DNA of 64,000 nucleotides, from contig JAEILZ010000005.1 in NCBI GenBank assembly GCA_018873225.1, positions 3,410,001 to 3,474,000 on the forward strand, in the 5' to 3' direction. This document shows positions 20,723 to 32,316 of this stretch, piece by piece. The stretch comes from [Phialemoniopsis] sp. UDSM-2020 (taxonomy: Eukaryota > Ascomycota > Sordariomycetes > Thyridiales > Thyridiaceae). The notes beneath the pieces were generated by a model, which was not told the origin of the DNA, ran no database searches, and worked only from the letters and a program-made list of their open reading frames with translations. Positions within the stretch are counted from its first letter, which is position 1. The number at the start of each line of letters is the position of its first letter. Position numbers and translations under genes: made by a program.

Positions 20723-23137
20723 ATGGCTGCAGAAGAGATTCAGCACCAGACCGACGAGCCTTGGTATCTCAAGTCCCGGTACCCGGTGCTCTTCCCTACA
20801 CACTCGGCCCTCTTCCTCTCGCGAGACGAGTTCGACGAGTTTGTTTCCAAGGATGTAACGGGCAACGCCCGTGTCGCCAAGAGCGACAACGACGATGACC
20901 TGACAGTCATCAACACCCCTCGCTCGACCGCTGCCGACATTCGCGAGGCTCTCGACGATGTCACCCTCCAGAGTCTAGACAGTGACACAAAGGTCGCCGC
21001 GGACGATGAGAAGAAGGAGGCAGATTCCCAGCACCCCTTCATCAAGGGCCTGGTCTCGGCAAAGTCCGACCTGAACGCCCCCATGACCGACACGGAAAAC
21101 AAGATGTTGACTGAGAATGCCGACGTCGCCTACCGGTCCACACTCAACCCCCTTGTCGACCTCTTCTCGGAGCTTGAGGATGTCATCTCCCCCAACGTGC
21201 TTCGTGAGAGGCTCGATGCTGCATGGGCATGCGACAAGCTGGCCACTCTCAAGCTCATCTTCAATGCGCGGTCCATTCACCTGGGCAAGAGCTCCAAGTC
21301 CACCTTCTACCGCGCGGCCGGCTGGCTGTACAAGAATCATCCGGCCACCCTCGCCGCAAACCTTAGGTGGCTCAGCCGCCCTGTCATCGAGAAGAAGGTC
21401 GAGCAGAAGAAGGAGGGCTCCGACGAAGAGGCGGTCATGATCGACGCCGCAGAGGTCGACGAGAACGACCCGCGCCACTACGACGTCCGGAATGGCGTCG
21501 CCCACGGCTACTGGAAGGACTTGCTCAACCTGCTCGCCCTTGCTGCTAACTCCGTTCTCGACGAGACCAACGATGGGAAGGAGATTCTCAACTGCGACAA
21601 GCGGAAGGACAAAGATGTCGCCGGTGTCTCCAAGGAGGCAGCCAAGGCAAAGAGGCTCGAGGTCCGGAAGGCCCGCCACGAGGCCGCGACCAACGCGTTT
21701 GAGAAGAACGCCGCCTACCGGGCGCTGCACCTGACGGTTGCGCGACTCTTTGCAGAGCAGCTGCAGCTGGACCTGGCCGCCCTCCGCGGCAGCGACGCGA
21801 GGGCCAAGAAGAACATCTCTCTCTGCGCAAAATGGGCTCCCTCGGCCGAGCGCTTCCACGACAAGCACACCTTCGTCGTCTCCTCCATCGCCGAGGTCCT
21901 GCACCCGGCCTCAGGCTTCGACTTCGCCGACCGCGAGACTTACCTCCGGCACGCGCGCGAGGCGTACCGAAAGGACGTCTCGCGGCTCCGAGAGCACCTC
22001 GACGTGGTCGAGCGCAAGCTCACAGCCAACAAGTTCGACGAGATCAAGTACGACCGCATCCCCTCGGTCGCCATGCACAACTACTCCGGCCTCTTCGCCA
22101 AGAAGGACATGGAGCACTTCGAAAAGTACATCGAGAACGTCGCCGGCGGCAAGGTCAGCATCTCGGGCGCCACCCTCCTCCCGTCCAAGCTCGTCGCCAT
22201 GATGCGCAACCCGAGCAAGCACACGCAGGCCAGCAAGGGCGGCAAGAAGGGCTCGACGGAGAGCAAGCTGCTCGAGGCAAAGATGATGGAGCTGCAGCTC
22301 AAGGTCGCCGACGCGCAGTGGAACTCGCTCGTGCAGCGCATCAAGGACTCGGGCACGCTCGAGAACAGCATCGCCGTGTGCGACGTCTCGGGCTCCATGA
22401 GCTGGCCCAACTTTGCAGACGGCACCTGCCCCATGGATTCGGCCATCGGCCTGTCGCTGCTCATGGCCGAGGTGACCAGCGCACCCTTTGGCGGCCACTT
22501 CATCACCTTCTCGGGCAACCCGCAGGTGCAGAGCATCGACATGTCGGCGGGCCTGCGACAAAAGGTCGCGCGGCTCGAGAGCGCGGCGTGGGGCATGAAC
22601 ACCGACTTTGTCGCCGTCTTTGAGAAGCTTATTCTTCCGATGGCCAAGAAGAACAAGCTCACGCAGGAGCAGATGGTCAAGCGCGTCTTTGTCTTCAGCG
22701 ACATGCAGTTCGACCAGGCCGGGACGGCGAGCGGCGGCAACCGCTGGAACAGCTCGTACGAGCGCGTCGAGAAGCAGTTCCGGGACGCCGGCTACGAGAT
22801 GCCCGAGATGGTGTTCTGGAACCTCGCTGGCGGCCGCGCGGGCGTGACGGGCGTGGGCGACCCGACGGCGCCGAAGCCCGTGACAGCGGCAGAGGCGGGC
22901 ACGGCGCTGGTGAGCGGGTACTCGCAGGCCATGCTCAAGGTGTTCTTGGACAACGGCTCGTTTGAGGACGCAGAGGAGGACGCGGAGGATGCGGTGGTCA
23001 TGACTGAGGAAGATGGCGACGAGGAGGATAAGGAGGCCGTGGTGCAGGTGCGCAAGAAGGCCAAGCTTGATCCGGTGTCGATCATGCAGAAGGCGATTGG
23101 ACACAAGGCGTACGCGATGCTCAGGGTCGTTGACTGA
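20723..23137 (+). CDS. DUF2828 protein, Ro60-like (helical repeats plus vWA/MIDAS)
   Basis: An intronless 804-aa protein from ATG at 20723 (CAATATGGCTGC, good context). Residues about 130-480 are helical and include LATLKLIFNARSIHLGKSSK and FYRAAGWLYKNHPATLAANL, which parallels the 'LRDIRGGKGER' helix pair of TROVE proteins. Residues about 550-720 form a von Willebrand A domain: IAVCDVSGSMSW carries the MIDAS DxSxS, followed by GGHFITFSGNP, WGMNTDFVAVFEKLI and RVFVFSDMQFDQA. The tail is acidic (EDAEEDAEDAV). The DUF2828 family is found in fungi, plants and giant viruses. The resemblance to Ro60, a ring that binds misfolded and Y RNAs, suggests RNA surveillance, but no function has been shown for this protein. 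Confidence 0.88.
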   Translation: MAAEEIQHQTDEPWYLKSRYPVLFPTHSALFLSRDEFDEFVSKDVTGNARVAKSDNDDDLTVINTPRSTAADIREALDDVTLQSLDSDTKVAADDEKKEADSQHPFIKGLVSAKSDLNAPMTDTENKMLTENADVAYRSTLNPLVDLFSELEDVISPNVLRERLDAAWACDKLATLKLIFNARSIHLGKSSKSTFYRAAGWLYKNHPATLAANLRWLSRPVIEKKVEQKKEGSDEEAVMIDAAEVDENDPRHYDVRNGVAHGYWKDLLNLLALAANSVLDETNDGKEILNCDKRKDKDVAGVSKEAAKAKRLEVRKARHEAATNAFEKNAAYRALHLTVARLFAEQLQLDLAALRGSDARAKKNISLCAKWAPSAERFHDKHTFVVSSIAEVLHPASGFDFADRETYLRHAREAYRKDVSRLREHLDVVERKLTANKFDEIKYDRIPSVAMHNYSGLFAKKDMEHFEKYIENVAGGKVSISGATLLPSKLVAMMRNPSKHTQASKGGKKGSTESKLLEAKMMELQLKVADAQWNSLVQRIKDSGTLENSIAVCDVSGSMSWPNFADGTCPMDSAIGLSLLMAEVTSAPFGGHFITFSGNPQVQSIDMSAGLRQKVARLESAAWGMNTDFVAVFEKLILPMAKKNKLTQEQMVKRVFVFSDMQFDQAGTASGGNRWNSSYERVEKQFRDAGYEMPEMVFWNLAGGRAGVTGVGDPTAPKPVTAAEAGTALVSGYSQAMLKVFLDNGSFEDAEEDAEDAVVMTEEDGDEEDKEAVVQVRKKAKLDPVSIMQKAIGHKAYAMLRVVD

Positions 23138-23575
23138 GGAACAGGAGCGAAAGAGCGCGGCATTGGCATTTGTTTTACCTTGTTATGACCATGAATACCC
23201 GGCCCTTAGGGCTTTGGCTACCGGTTCTTTAGGAGCATTGGTAGCGTAATTGACGACTTTACTTCCTTCTAATTGCCCCTCAGTGGACTTGTAGTGACTG
23301 GCGAGGACTCCGTGCCGACTGCTTGAGTGGGTGGTGAACGACGGTGGGATCTGCAGTAGTGTAGAAGCCGTCATTGATGATATGTCCCAGTTTGGTCATC
23401 GTGCTGACGTTGTGTATCTTCACCACTAATCTGCACATATCTCTCTCTACCTAGACGTTCGAAGGATCCAGGCTACTCCGCAAACAGATCCATCTTGTCA
23501 TGAATTAGTAATGTTGCCCAGAGTACAGACAGTATTGCAAGTCAGTACCTTCATATCTCTCACCCACAACCTCCA
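23138..23575. other. Intergenic region, FAD-oxidase promoter
   Basis: A 440-nt gap between two plus-strand genes. Nothing is recognised. Confidence 0.5.
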
Positions 23576-25409
23576 ATGCCGCTGAAACATACGCCACACA
23601 TAGAAGCGCGTGCCCATTCGAAAATGTCCTTACTTGCGACTGAGCTGCTAGGTGTGCTCGACGCTATTCCACCGACATGCCATGCAAGCGGAGAAGCTAT
23701 TCGGACAACATTCCGCGACAGCATCTCTGCCGAAGCGAGCAATCTGAACAAGGTACAAACTCTGCCTGAAGACACACCGCCTGCCAAGCGAGTGTTGGAG
23801 GCCATCCCTGCGCTGCGAATCGTCTTTGGCGACAGTGTTGTCACACCCGAAAGTGCGGGATATCACAGTGCGGTTACAGAGAACTGGTAAGTCGGTCAGG
23901 ACCTTTCAAACCGCAACCAGGGATCTGACGCGACCAGGGCTTCCAACTGCCAACTACCTGCGGCATGCATAGTCAGGGTCAAGAACAAGTTCGAGGTGGC
24001 ACTCGCGCTCAAAATCATCACGTTCACCCAGTCGACCTTTGCCATCCGGAACAGAGGCCATAATTCGAATGAGGGGTTTTCCGGTATCGATGAGAGTGGC
24101 ATCCTTATTGATATCACCCAACTCAACTGGGTGTTCCCTTCGCCGGCAGAGGGGTTCGTATCTGTCGGATCGGGCGCGACCTGGGGTGCTGTCTATGAGG
24201 AGCTTGACAAGCATGGCCTGACTACTGTGGGAGGTCGAGTAGATGATGTTGGCGTAGGCGGACTGGTCCTCATGGGCGGCATGTCGCACTTTACCAACGC
24301 CTGGGGCCTGGCTTGCGACAATGTCAAAAGCTTCGAGGTATGAGAAAGCACCTTTCCAAGCCCGAAGTATCTAACTCTGACAGCTTGCTTGCTAGGTTGT
24401 GCGCGCCAACTCCAAGATCGTTCAGGCGAGTGCTGCCGAGAACCCAGATCTCTTTCGCGCTTTGAAAGGAGGCTGTTCGAACTTTGGCATCGTGACCAAC
24501 TTCGATCTCTACACAAAGAGAGAGCACGAGGTCTGGTGTTGTGTGAAGGTATATGCGGCTGCGGATGTGGAGCAAGTCATGACGGCCGCCGTCGAAATCC
24601 AAAGGAGAATGGAGGGTGACGACCGCATCGGGTTCTTCCTGTCTGTCGATCCCAGTGTCCTCACTGCGGGGATGCTGTACCGCGGTGGTGTGCCTCCTTC
24701 GTCGACATTTGACTGCTTCGATGATCTGAAGCCGATAGTGGACGCAATACCCGGCTCTAACTTTACGCACGCGTCTCTGTCAAAGACGCTGAGTGGCTTT
24801 CCCGGCAAGATGAAGTCTGTGATACAGCATCTGAGACCCGCGACAACACATGCTAACGCTTTTTCAAAGGAGAACACTAGGAACGGTCACCGTCCGCCCC
24901 GATGTGGACTTGTATGTAGACCTTCACAAGGTCGTCCAGAACATTAAGGTTCCAGAGGGTGTCACCTGCAACTTTGCCGTCCAACCTCTTGGCAAGCAGG
25001 CCGCGGAAAGGATGGAGGCGAATGGGGGAAATTCCTTGAATGTGCAACCCGAGAGTCAAGCTTGTAAGTTACAAAACCCGAGACTAGCCATCCCGTCCTG
25101 ACATCCCACTTTGCAGTTCTTGGAATGATCGGCCAGTGGACCGATGATACGCATGACGAAATTATGAAGGCGGCAGTCCGGCAACTTATTTCCGACGTTG
25201 AAGTTCGAGCCAGGGCAAAGGGCTTATTGCTGAGCCCGCTCTTTACTAATGATGCTGCAGCGCATCAGTTTCCCCTGCGGACGTACGGAGAAGAAAGTCT
25301 TGCTCATTTACACGCTGCTAGCAAGAAGTGGGACCCGGCAGCTGTTTTTCAGAGACTGCAGTACTCCGGACACCTCCTCCGTGATGCTAGCAATGGCTCT
25401 GGTAGATAA
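23576..25409 (+). CDS. FAD-linked oxidoreductase, BBE/6-hydroxynicotine-oxidase type
   Basis: Exons 23576-23886, 23938-24337, 24396-24814 (or 24778), 24870-25063 and 25117-25409 give about 538 aa. The PCMH FAD domain shows FAIRNRGHNSNEGFSGID with the candidate FAD-linking His, GSGATWGAVYEELDKHGL, GGRVDDVGVGGLVLMGGMSH and RALKGGCSNFGIVTNFDLY. The substrate domain is less conserved, and the family's C-terminal region includes HLHAASKKWDPAAVFQRLQ. Such enzymes oxidise alcohols or amines with O2, often in fungal secondary metabolism. No leader is seen (MPLKHTPHIEA), although many relatives are secreted. Intron 3 has two possible weak donors (24779, 24815), and both keep the frame; I prefer the second because it gives a 55-nt intron and a GTCTGT donor. 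Confidence 0.88.
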
Positions 25410-25681
25410 CATTCATCGATACCGTAGCTGACGGCTGCATGTTTCCCATACGACAGTTGAATGACACTGAACTTGAATTATTTGCGCCTTTCTGATGATA
25501 CATTCCATGTTCTGTACACGCCCGGGATAATCGTCCTCCTGGCCTGTCCGCGGCCCGAGTGAGCGAAGTACGGACTGATTGGGCCCTTCAGTTCACTTTG
25601 TTCCGAACGCAGACTATGATCCTCTTTGAACATGGCAATAAGAGAGCTGACTGCCTCCGGTGTTATTCCCAGCCTACGAGC

Positions 25682-26364
25682 TTAGGCCTTGGGGCAAAAT
25701 TCGTAGGGCTTGACTCTTCCGGTCTTATGCCGAATCGCCATTACCTGGTGTGCACACAGTTAGCCCTTTCCATGATGGGGCACCAGTTGGAGCCTTGCTT
25801 GGCGTCTGGGCGGGTGAGACTTACATCACCATCGTACTGGTAGTAATAGCGGCGGACCCTCGTGTTGCACTCGGGGACAGCGTGGCAAAAGGGCACTTGA
25901 GAGATGAAGAACAGCTGGAGAAAGTTCCAGTACGCTTCTCGGTCTCCGACGGCCGTGGTAGGCGGCCAAAGGAACTTTGCAGTCCAGTTGCCCTCCGAAG
26001 ATGTCTTCAGCGGGCCGTCCTTGGGGATCTGCTTCCTGGCCGCGGCCAAGAGGTCGTCCACCTCCTTTCCGGGCCAGAACTTATCACCTGGGCAGAACCC
26101 ATCCGCGACCAGGTCGGTGGGTCCTGCTATGCAGGCGATACTCTCTTTGCCCTTCAAGAACGGGATATACCAATAGTCAGAATCGTTGACGTCGAAGATG
26201 CACTGTCTCGGCAGGTCCTTGCGTTTAGCGATGTCTTCACCAGCATGCACGACACCGCCCTGCCCAACCGTGATATCGTCTGCTCGAGGAAGTGCTGTTG
26301 ATGCAGCATTCTGAGCCAGCAAACAAGCACTGATCAGAGCCGAGCAGGAGAGCGAGCAGCGCAT
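25682..26364 (-). CDS. Uncharacterised secreted Cys protein
   Basis: Two exons (26364-25825, 25744-25682) encode 200 aa. The leader MRCSLSCSALISACLLAQNA predicts secretion. The mature protein has six Cys (PRQCIF, SIACIAG, DGFCPGD, VPFCHAVPEC, YEFCPKA) and many aromatic residues (YWYIPFLKG, EAYWNFLQLFF, RYYYQYDGD). The second exon, reached through an intron with a GCTAAC branch site, adds VMAIRHKTGRVKPYEFCPKA, supplying the sixth Cys and so supporting the splice. No family is recognised. It lies between the FAD oxidase and the tyrosinase, convergent with the former. Confidence 0.75.
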
Positions 26365-27222
26365 GATGGAGTCACGTCGTATCCGTGAGGCAGGAGGCTT
26401 TGAGTGGATGAGGATGAGCTAGTGTGGAAACTATCGATGACTTGCTTAGTTGTTCAGTATCGGTGGTACCTTTTGAGAGAGAATTATAAGTGAGGTGGAA
26501 TGGCTATCTTGTCATGCTTTTATATCCTCATTCTCGTATCAAATCAACGCCTTACGAACCGTGACTGCTTGGCTCATCAGCATCTTCTAATTCGCTACGT
26601 CATCAATCATTCTAATTCCAATCTATGAGAACTTATGGGAGAGAAATACCTCATGTGGTTTCCGTCTTCCGAGACGAATGCAGATTGTGGTACAGATTGT
26701 GGTCATCATCAAGATACTCCGTGTGCTTCGTTGCCTCTTCCGGAGAGACTGTCGTCAAGAAGCGACAGCAACCAGCTGAATGCTGCTTGGCGTCGTTCAT
26801 TTCGGAACTAATTCCGCAAACCTCTTGAGGTATTAATAGCAGTCAAGAATTGCCCCTGTCCGGGTTGTCGTCTGCTAAGTTGTGCGCCATGGCCACATCT
26901 CGGGTCGTCGCCAACACCCCATATCACGGGGCAACTGAGGCAAGAAAATTCGAAGCAAAGATCTCCGCTGTGTCATCTGGTTCCTTCTTGATGAGCAACC
27001 TTGGCGCACCACAGACATCTTGGGACTTGCATCAACGAGGACGAGGACTGTAAGCTACGGAAACACAACGCCTGCGCCTCGAATGCCAGCCCTTTATCGT
27101 GAAGGAGAGAATGTGGCTTTGGACTCAGGACTTTGATAGAATTTTGATCAATCTATGTCGAATGTGTTCCAAGAGACTGAACGAGCGACTGACAACCAGT
27201 AAACCAAGCCCATCTCCAATAT
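26365..27222. other. Intergenic region
   Basis: About 0.86 kb between two minus-strand genes. It contains the promoter of the secreted protein, including an ATTATAAG box near 26484-26491. No gene is supported. Confidence 0.5.
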
Positions 27223-28660
27223 CTAGACATATACATGACAGAAAGCTCCTCCATGCCCTCCAAGCCCATCATGCGCCTCAAGAACCGGGATCACATCGGG
27301 GATAAGCCACTTGAGATCAAGCTTCCTGCTCGCGCCGTTCCCGCCGAGACTGACCTGGGCGTTGACACGCGTGTCAGGGTCCTGCATCTGCCAAATCCAC
27401 CAGAGTCGGTCCAGCATGGCGTGGTGGAAGTAAAAGATCGGATCGCCAGGCGACACCATGGGGTCGCCGCCGGGGTCGCCCCCGGAGATGTAGTGGCCCG
27501 AGGTGTGAATGCCCCAGTTGTACGGGTCGCTCGCGTTGCGGGGCGGCGTCAGCAGGGTGTTGTAGAAGGCGTTGATGTTGGACGACTTCGTGATGAGGTT
27601 GTACGAGCGCTCGGCCGTGGCGCCGAGGGCGGCGTCGGCGTTGACGTCGCGGCGCATGCAGCGCGGGTTGTAGCCGCCGCCGCCGGCGACGGGGTTCTTG
27701 GGAACGTCGTTCATCACTGGGGCGCCGGGGCCGACGGTGGCCATGTAGCTATCGAGGAAGTTAGTCGTCTAGTCGAGGAGCCTTGACTGCGACCGGGCCG
27801 GCTAGGGGCTACAAACTCTTTGAAAGGGCCTTCAGTGACGCAGCCGCCTCCGCCGGCAGACTTTATCGTGCCGGCACCGGTGCGCAGACCAGTGTACTTG
27901 GGATCAGGAGCACCATTGCCGCCCATGCTCGTCGCATTGCCGTTGAACAGGGCCGAGCTCTTGGGGTCCTTGGTGTAGCGGTCATAGTTCATGTACTGTA
28001 ACAAGTCAAGATTAGCAGCTGGCTTCTTGTGACAACGGTGGTCGAGGAGACGAATCGTACAGGATGGTACCCCTTGTAACCGCACTCGTTGCGGAGGGCG
28101 GTCTCATAGGCGAGGAGGAAGTACTTGTGAGCCGGGAACAAGCCGATCGTGTCGTGCAGAGACCCGGCATTGGTCATGTGGTATGCCATGAAGTCGTCAT
28201 ACCGGCTTCGAGCTCCCGGGAACTGGTCCTTGGGTGCCTTGGACGGCGCCTTCATGAGACAAAGGATGGCGTTGATGAAGTCAGTCCGTTGATCGATCGT
28301 CATGTCGCCCCTATCAGTCAAGTCAGATATCAAGATTTGGGAGTATACCGGAACCATCAAACCTACCACTCCCTCCGTACGCCAGCGGTTTCCAGTGTGC
28401 AGTTGTTGTTCTTGCCTGCAGCAATCTTCTTCGCCATGTAATCCTCGACCTTGGTCATGGTCGTCTCCTCCAGCTTGTCGACAACGTCCAAGGGGTAAAA
28501 GCCATTGCGCTGCCTGATATCGCATCAGTGAGTAAGTGCCGCTCAGCCAGGAAATTTGAGACACTCACACATCAATCTTAGATCTCCAGTCGTCCCTCGT
28601 CACGACTCCTGCGAGAACCGCGGGCAACAACAGAACCGAAGCACTCCACGTGGACCGCAT
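27223..28660 (-). CDS. Secreted short tyrosinase / catechol oxidase
   Basis: Five exons (28660-28569, 28513-28367, 28310-28061, 27995-27817, 27748-27223) encode 397 aa. MRSTWSASVLLLPAVLAGVV is the signal peptide. Copper A ligands lie in DDFMAYH, SLHDT and FPAHKYFLLAYETALR, followed by GYKGYHPYMNYDRY. Copper B ligands lie in NWGIHTSGHYISGG and FYFHHAMLDRLWWIWQ. RREW before copper A matches the family. There is no long C-terminal lid extension, so it resembles the short, secreted fungal tyrosinases, several of which act as catechol oxidases on o-diphenols. Intron 4 uses a GTTTGT donor. The reaction on phenols is family knowledge; the true substrate and any link to the laccase at 1.8 kb are inference. 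Confidence 0.9.
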
Positions 28661-29330
28661 GTTGGGCAGTTTGTTGCTTAATGGGAGATGCTCTACTCCT
28701 AACCTTGTTGCGCAAGACGCTACGTTCTATGGTCACAAATGTACAACCACGGCGGACCCGAAGGACTTTTGTAAGGCACACACTGCACTCCTGGGTCAAA
28801 GGGGGATTCCATTTATTTGCCCCCTAATCACTATGGCCACTTTACGCTGAGGATCATGAATGGACTGGTAGTCCATGGTTCGCCCTTACTGTCCAATGAC
28901 AACCTTGTGGGGTAATTATCCATTAATTGACTGGTTCCGGTGACATGTCCCGGCAGATGAATTCGTTTGCGAGGCGATGTCTACTCGGTAGTTGGGACGG
29001 CCGCGTTATCACACTTATCACTCGAGACCTCTACTAATATGACAGGGTCATACGCGTAAATCCCCGCAACCTTTATTTATCCAATGATACCAACGACGAT
29101 CCCATTAGAGTGGTGGCGTTGATGGTTCCGTGATGACCTTGCCGTTTTAGCCGACAGGTTCGGCAATCCCCTGATGCAATGGGAGCGTGCAGGCCTTGGC
29201 AACATGACAGCCGGGTATTTCATTCATATATATGATACTCACTCGTAGTGCACTCCAAATTCAACAGAAAGATGTGAGTGAAGTCACGCTTGAATCGTGT
29301 GTCTCACTCAGCTCTAAGCTCGCGGACAAG
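28661..29330. other. Divergent promoter region
   Basis: A 670-nt region between the tyrosinase (-) and a secreted protein (+). A TATATAT stretch at 29225-29231 is a plausible TATA element for the plus-strand gene. Confidence 0.5.
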
Positions 29331-29949
29331 ATGCGCACAGCCATTTCTCTTGTAGCCTCGCTCTGTGGGGCGGGCCTTGCTTATCAGGGGGCCGCTAGCT
29401 TCGAGAGGGCTATGGGCACGATTGCTGAACGGTCTGCGGCTGATAATTGCACCGAAAGCTCTGACTCTTCTCCGTATTGGAAGGTTGACAACTTTGTACT
29501 CAAGGTCTACGACTGGGACAAGGGCGGCTCCACCGGCACGTTTGGCTTCAGATCTTACTACTCTGCGACCAACACGACTGTCGAATGCATGGATGAGAAC
29601 ATCGACCTGGCGAAGCTAGCAGACGGGTGGTCCAAGTGCGGCACTGCCGGGACCCAGTTCCAATTCGATATAAACCAAATGAGCCTGACCATGAAGGAAA
29701 CATGGACATGTTCGGGGTCTCCTGGGTAAGTGTACCTTTGTCCTGGCTTACCGACTTGGTATTGCGGGTGGAAGGGCTTCAAGAGCTAACGCCCGTGTCC
29801 CAACATGCAGAATGGTTTTCAATGCAAATGCGACAAGCCTGATCATGATGCACGGCTGCCAGGACTCAAACACAGACAAAGGTGTCGAGTCCGATTGCTA
29901 TCTGATGGAGGTGGAGATGGCAGCCAACGCAACCTCATCAGCGATCTAG
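29331..29949 (+). CDS. Small secreted protein, possibly AltA1-like
   Basis: Two exons (29331-29725, 29811-29949) encode 177 aa. I start at MRTAISLVASLCGAGLAYQG, a signal peptide; the frame is open further upstream, but that would hide the leader. The mature protein reads YWKVDNFVLKVYDWD, TGTFGFRSYYSATNTTVEC, WSKCGTAGTQFQFD, SLTMKETWTCSGSPG and LIMMHGCQDSN, a beta-rich pattern with spaced Cys. It recalls fungal AA1-like (Alternaria Alt a 1 fold) or related secreted sandwich proteins, but the match is by pattern only. Several N-glycosylation sequons are present (NCT, NTT, NAT). Function unknown; it could act at the host interface. Confidence 0.75.
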
Positions 29950-30342
29950 TAATGGTCTAGTCCGTTGAACGCAGCGGAAGGAAGACAGCCAACTGCTCAC
30001 TCATGCAGGAGTCGTGAAAGATTTACAAGCTGCAACGCTCGGGCGTCTGCATTTACTGTTAGATCTAAGGAGGGATGCCCGAACGTGTCAAGGACGGATG
30101 GTGCGAGAATTGGCGAATGAACTACTGGTTTCAGGCACAAATGAACAAAGACATAACCAATCTTTTTCTTGCACAAGGTCCGCACTTGGAGCTCTGATAG
30201 CGAGTTGAAACTTCAAATTGATACAATATCTGATAATTGATGTCCCGTAGACACTCGCAACTCTCACTCCAATACAGGTATACCCTGCCATCAAAACACC
30301 CACACATCCTTCGATCCATCTTCGCCTTGCGTATCAACCTGT
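29950..30342. other. Intergenic region between convergent genes
   Basis: About 390 nt of shared 3' flank. Nothing is recognised. Confidence 0.5.
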
Positions 30343-32316
30343 TTAAACGGGGATCTCGCGTGATGCGCGACGCTCCTGCTCGTGGGTGGTGGCGTGGCCT
30401 TCCTTCTCCGCGATGTGCTGGGCACCGCTCTGGCCCTCGGGCACGCCCATCATCTGAGCACCCTTGTCGACGTGGTTGGCACCGCCGAAGAGGACGTCGA
30501 TCTCCTCTAGAGGGACCTGCTTGGTCTCGGGAATGAAGAAGTACACGAAGAAGGCCAGAAGGACGTTCACCGCCATGAAGAAGAAAAGACACTTCAGTCC
30601 TTCGTTCGTGAGGAAGATCGGGAAGAATTGTTGGAAGCTACAAGGCATCTACGGTTAGTCCTGCTTCTGCACAAGCGTGCTAGAGTACTGGGAGGCTGGT
30701 ACTCACATCGTATTCGCCACATTTTGCATTTGCGAGCACATACCGACCGCCTGTGCCCGGATGTTCATGGAGAAGATCTCTGACGTCCAGATCCAGGTTG
30801 TGGCGCCCCATGAGGGCTTATAAAAAAAGATCTGATCGCGAATTATCAGTTTCTGAGGTCTCAAGAGGTCTGGGGCGGTTTTGAGGCTATTCCGGACTCT
30901 TGTGTGGGCGGGTTGCATGCCGGAACGGCACCGCGCCACAAGAACCCCGGAACCGCTGAAAACACGTGATTTGAAAGAAAATTTGAAGCACTTACGAAGA
31001 GGAACAGGCAGAAGACAATGGCAATGCCAACAGGTTCGGTCTTGGCGCCGTCGATAGTCGGTGTGGTAAGACCGATCACGGAAACCATGAGCATGCTGAT
31101 AGCCATGCCGATGGCACCGACAATGAGAAGCCAACGTCGGCCATATCGGTCGGCAGTCCACACAGCGTTGAGCGTGAAGATGATACCGAAAGTGGCGTTA
31201 AGAGCGTTGATAAGGTTGATTTGCTGGCTGGATTTCCACACCTTCTTGTAAATGGCGGTACTGTACGAATTGAGGGTACCCTGACCGGTGAGCTGCTGTC
31301 CGATGTTGAGAATGAAAGCAAGGTAAAGACGCTTGCGAACGGAGGCATCCTTGAAAAGAGCCGAATAGCCGTGGGAGATCGCCTCCTTCTCGTACTCGAT
31401 GGCTTCACGGATGGCCATGACCTCCTCTTCAACCTCCTGCTCGGTCTCGCGGATGCGGCGGAGAGCCTTGCGTGCGGACTCAATGTCGTTCCGCTTCTGG
31501 ATGTGCCAACGAGGACTTTCCGGCTGGAACGGGAGAAGGATGCAGATGATGATCGGCACCATGATCTGGAAGATGACAACCATCTTCCAGTCCCACTCGC
31601 CAAGCTTCTCGCGATGCAGGGAGCAAGCATAGTTGATCCAGTACGCGATGAAAGAGCCGACGGAGTAGAAGAGCTGCCAGAATGCCATGATATATCCACG
31701 GATGTGAGAAGGGGCCATTTCGCCGATGTAGACGGGACCGGCAGCTATCGTACATCCGGTTAGAACCTTGCCACTAATACAGTTACCAGCATCAAGAGAA
31801 CTTACTCAGAGCCATTCCCTGTCCGAGACCGATCAGAACACGGCCAGCGATGAAGCAGCCGATGCCGTGACGCGGCGCAAAGGTCTGCATGAATGTCGCA
31901 ATGATAGTGAGCACACAACCAATACCCATGCCCCATCGTCGTCCGAGGTAGTCGGCCTAACGAGGAACTCATGTTAGTTGATGCTATTCGGCCATGGGCA
32001 GTCAATGTTGCGAAGTGACAGTAGTACTCACAGCGGGACCTCCGAGGAAGAAGCCGGCAACGATAGCACCGATCGTGTAGGCCGTATTGATCAAGCCGAT
32101 CATGTAACTGTCCTTCTTGGCATCGAGATCAAACCAGTTGAGCCAGTTGTTTGATCCCTGGACGGAGTTGAAAACCGAGGCATCGTATCCGTACAACACC
32201 ATGCACATGGCCGCCACCAGCGAGATGTACCTACATCGAGGTTAGAGAACGAGTTGATGATACTCCAGGATCAGAGCTCTTTCTTACCAGTTGTACACAC
32301 GAGTCTTGGACACCAT
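30343..32316 (-). CDS. MFS sugar porter (second copy type)
   Basis: Six exons (32316-32288, 32230-32032, 31956-31806, 31744-30996, 30831-30707, 30637-30343) encode 515 aa. Marks include AAMCMVLYGYDASVFNSVQG (TM1), ADYLGRRWGMGIGC (motif A), GPVYIGEMAPSHIRG, QPESPRWHIQKRND, NIGQQLTGQGTLNSYSTAIY (TM7), DRYGRRWLL, KPSWGATTWIWTSEIFSMNI and PETKQVPLEEIDVLFGG. All sugar-porter signatures are intact, so a 12-TM sugar or related transporter of the plasma membrane is expected. Intron 4 (30995-30832, 164 nt) is two to three times longer than the others and contains a 36-nt sequence also found at 33603-33638. The divergence from the 5.9-kb porter shows they are not a recent tandem pair. Confidence 0.92.
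30845..30880 (-). repeat. 36-nt repeat copy inside the sugar-porter intron
   Basis: Read on the minus strand it starts AACCGCCCCAGACC and ends CAGAAACTGAT. It matches 33603-33638 (plus strand) at every position and ends 13 nt before the intron's acceptor. Its CTGAT end could serve as branch site. Confidence 0.85.
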
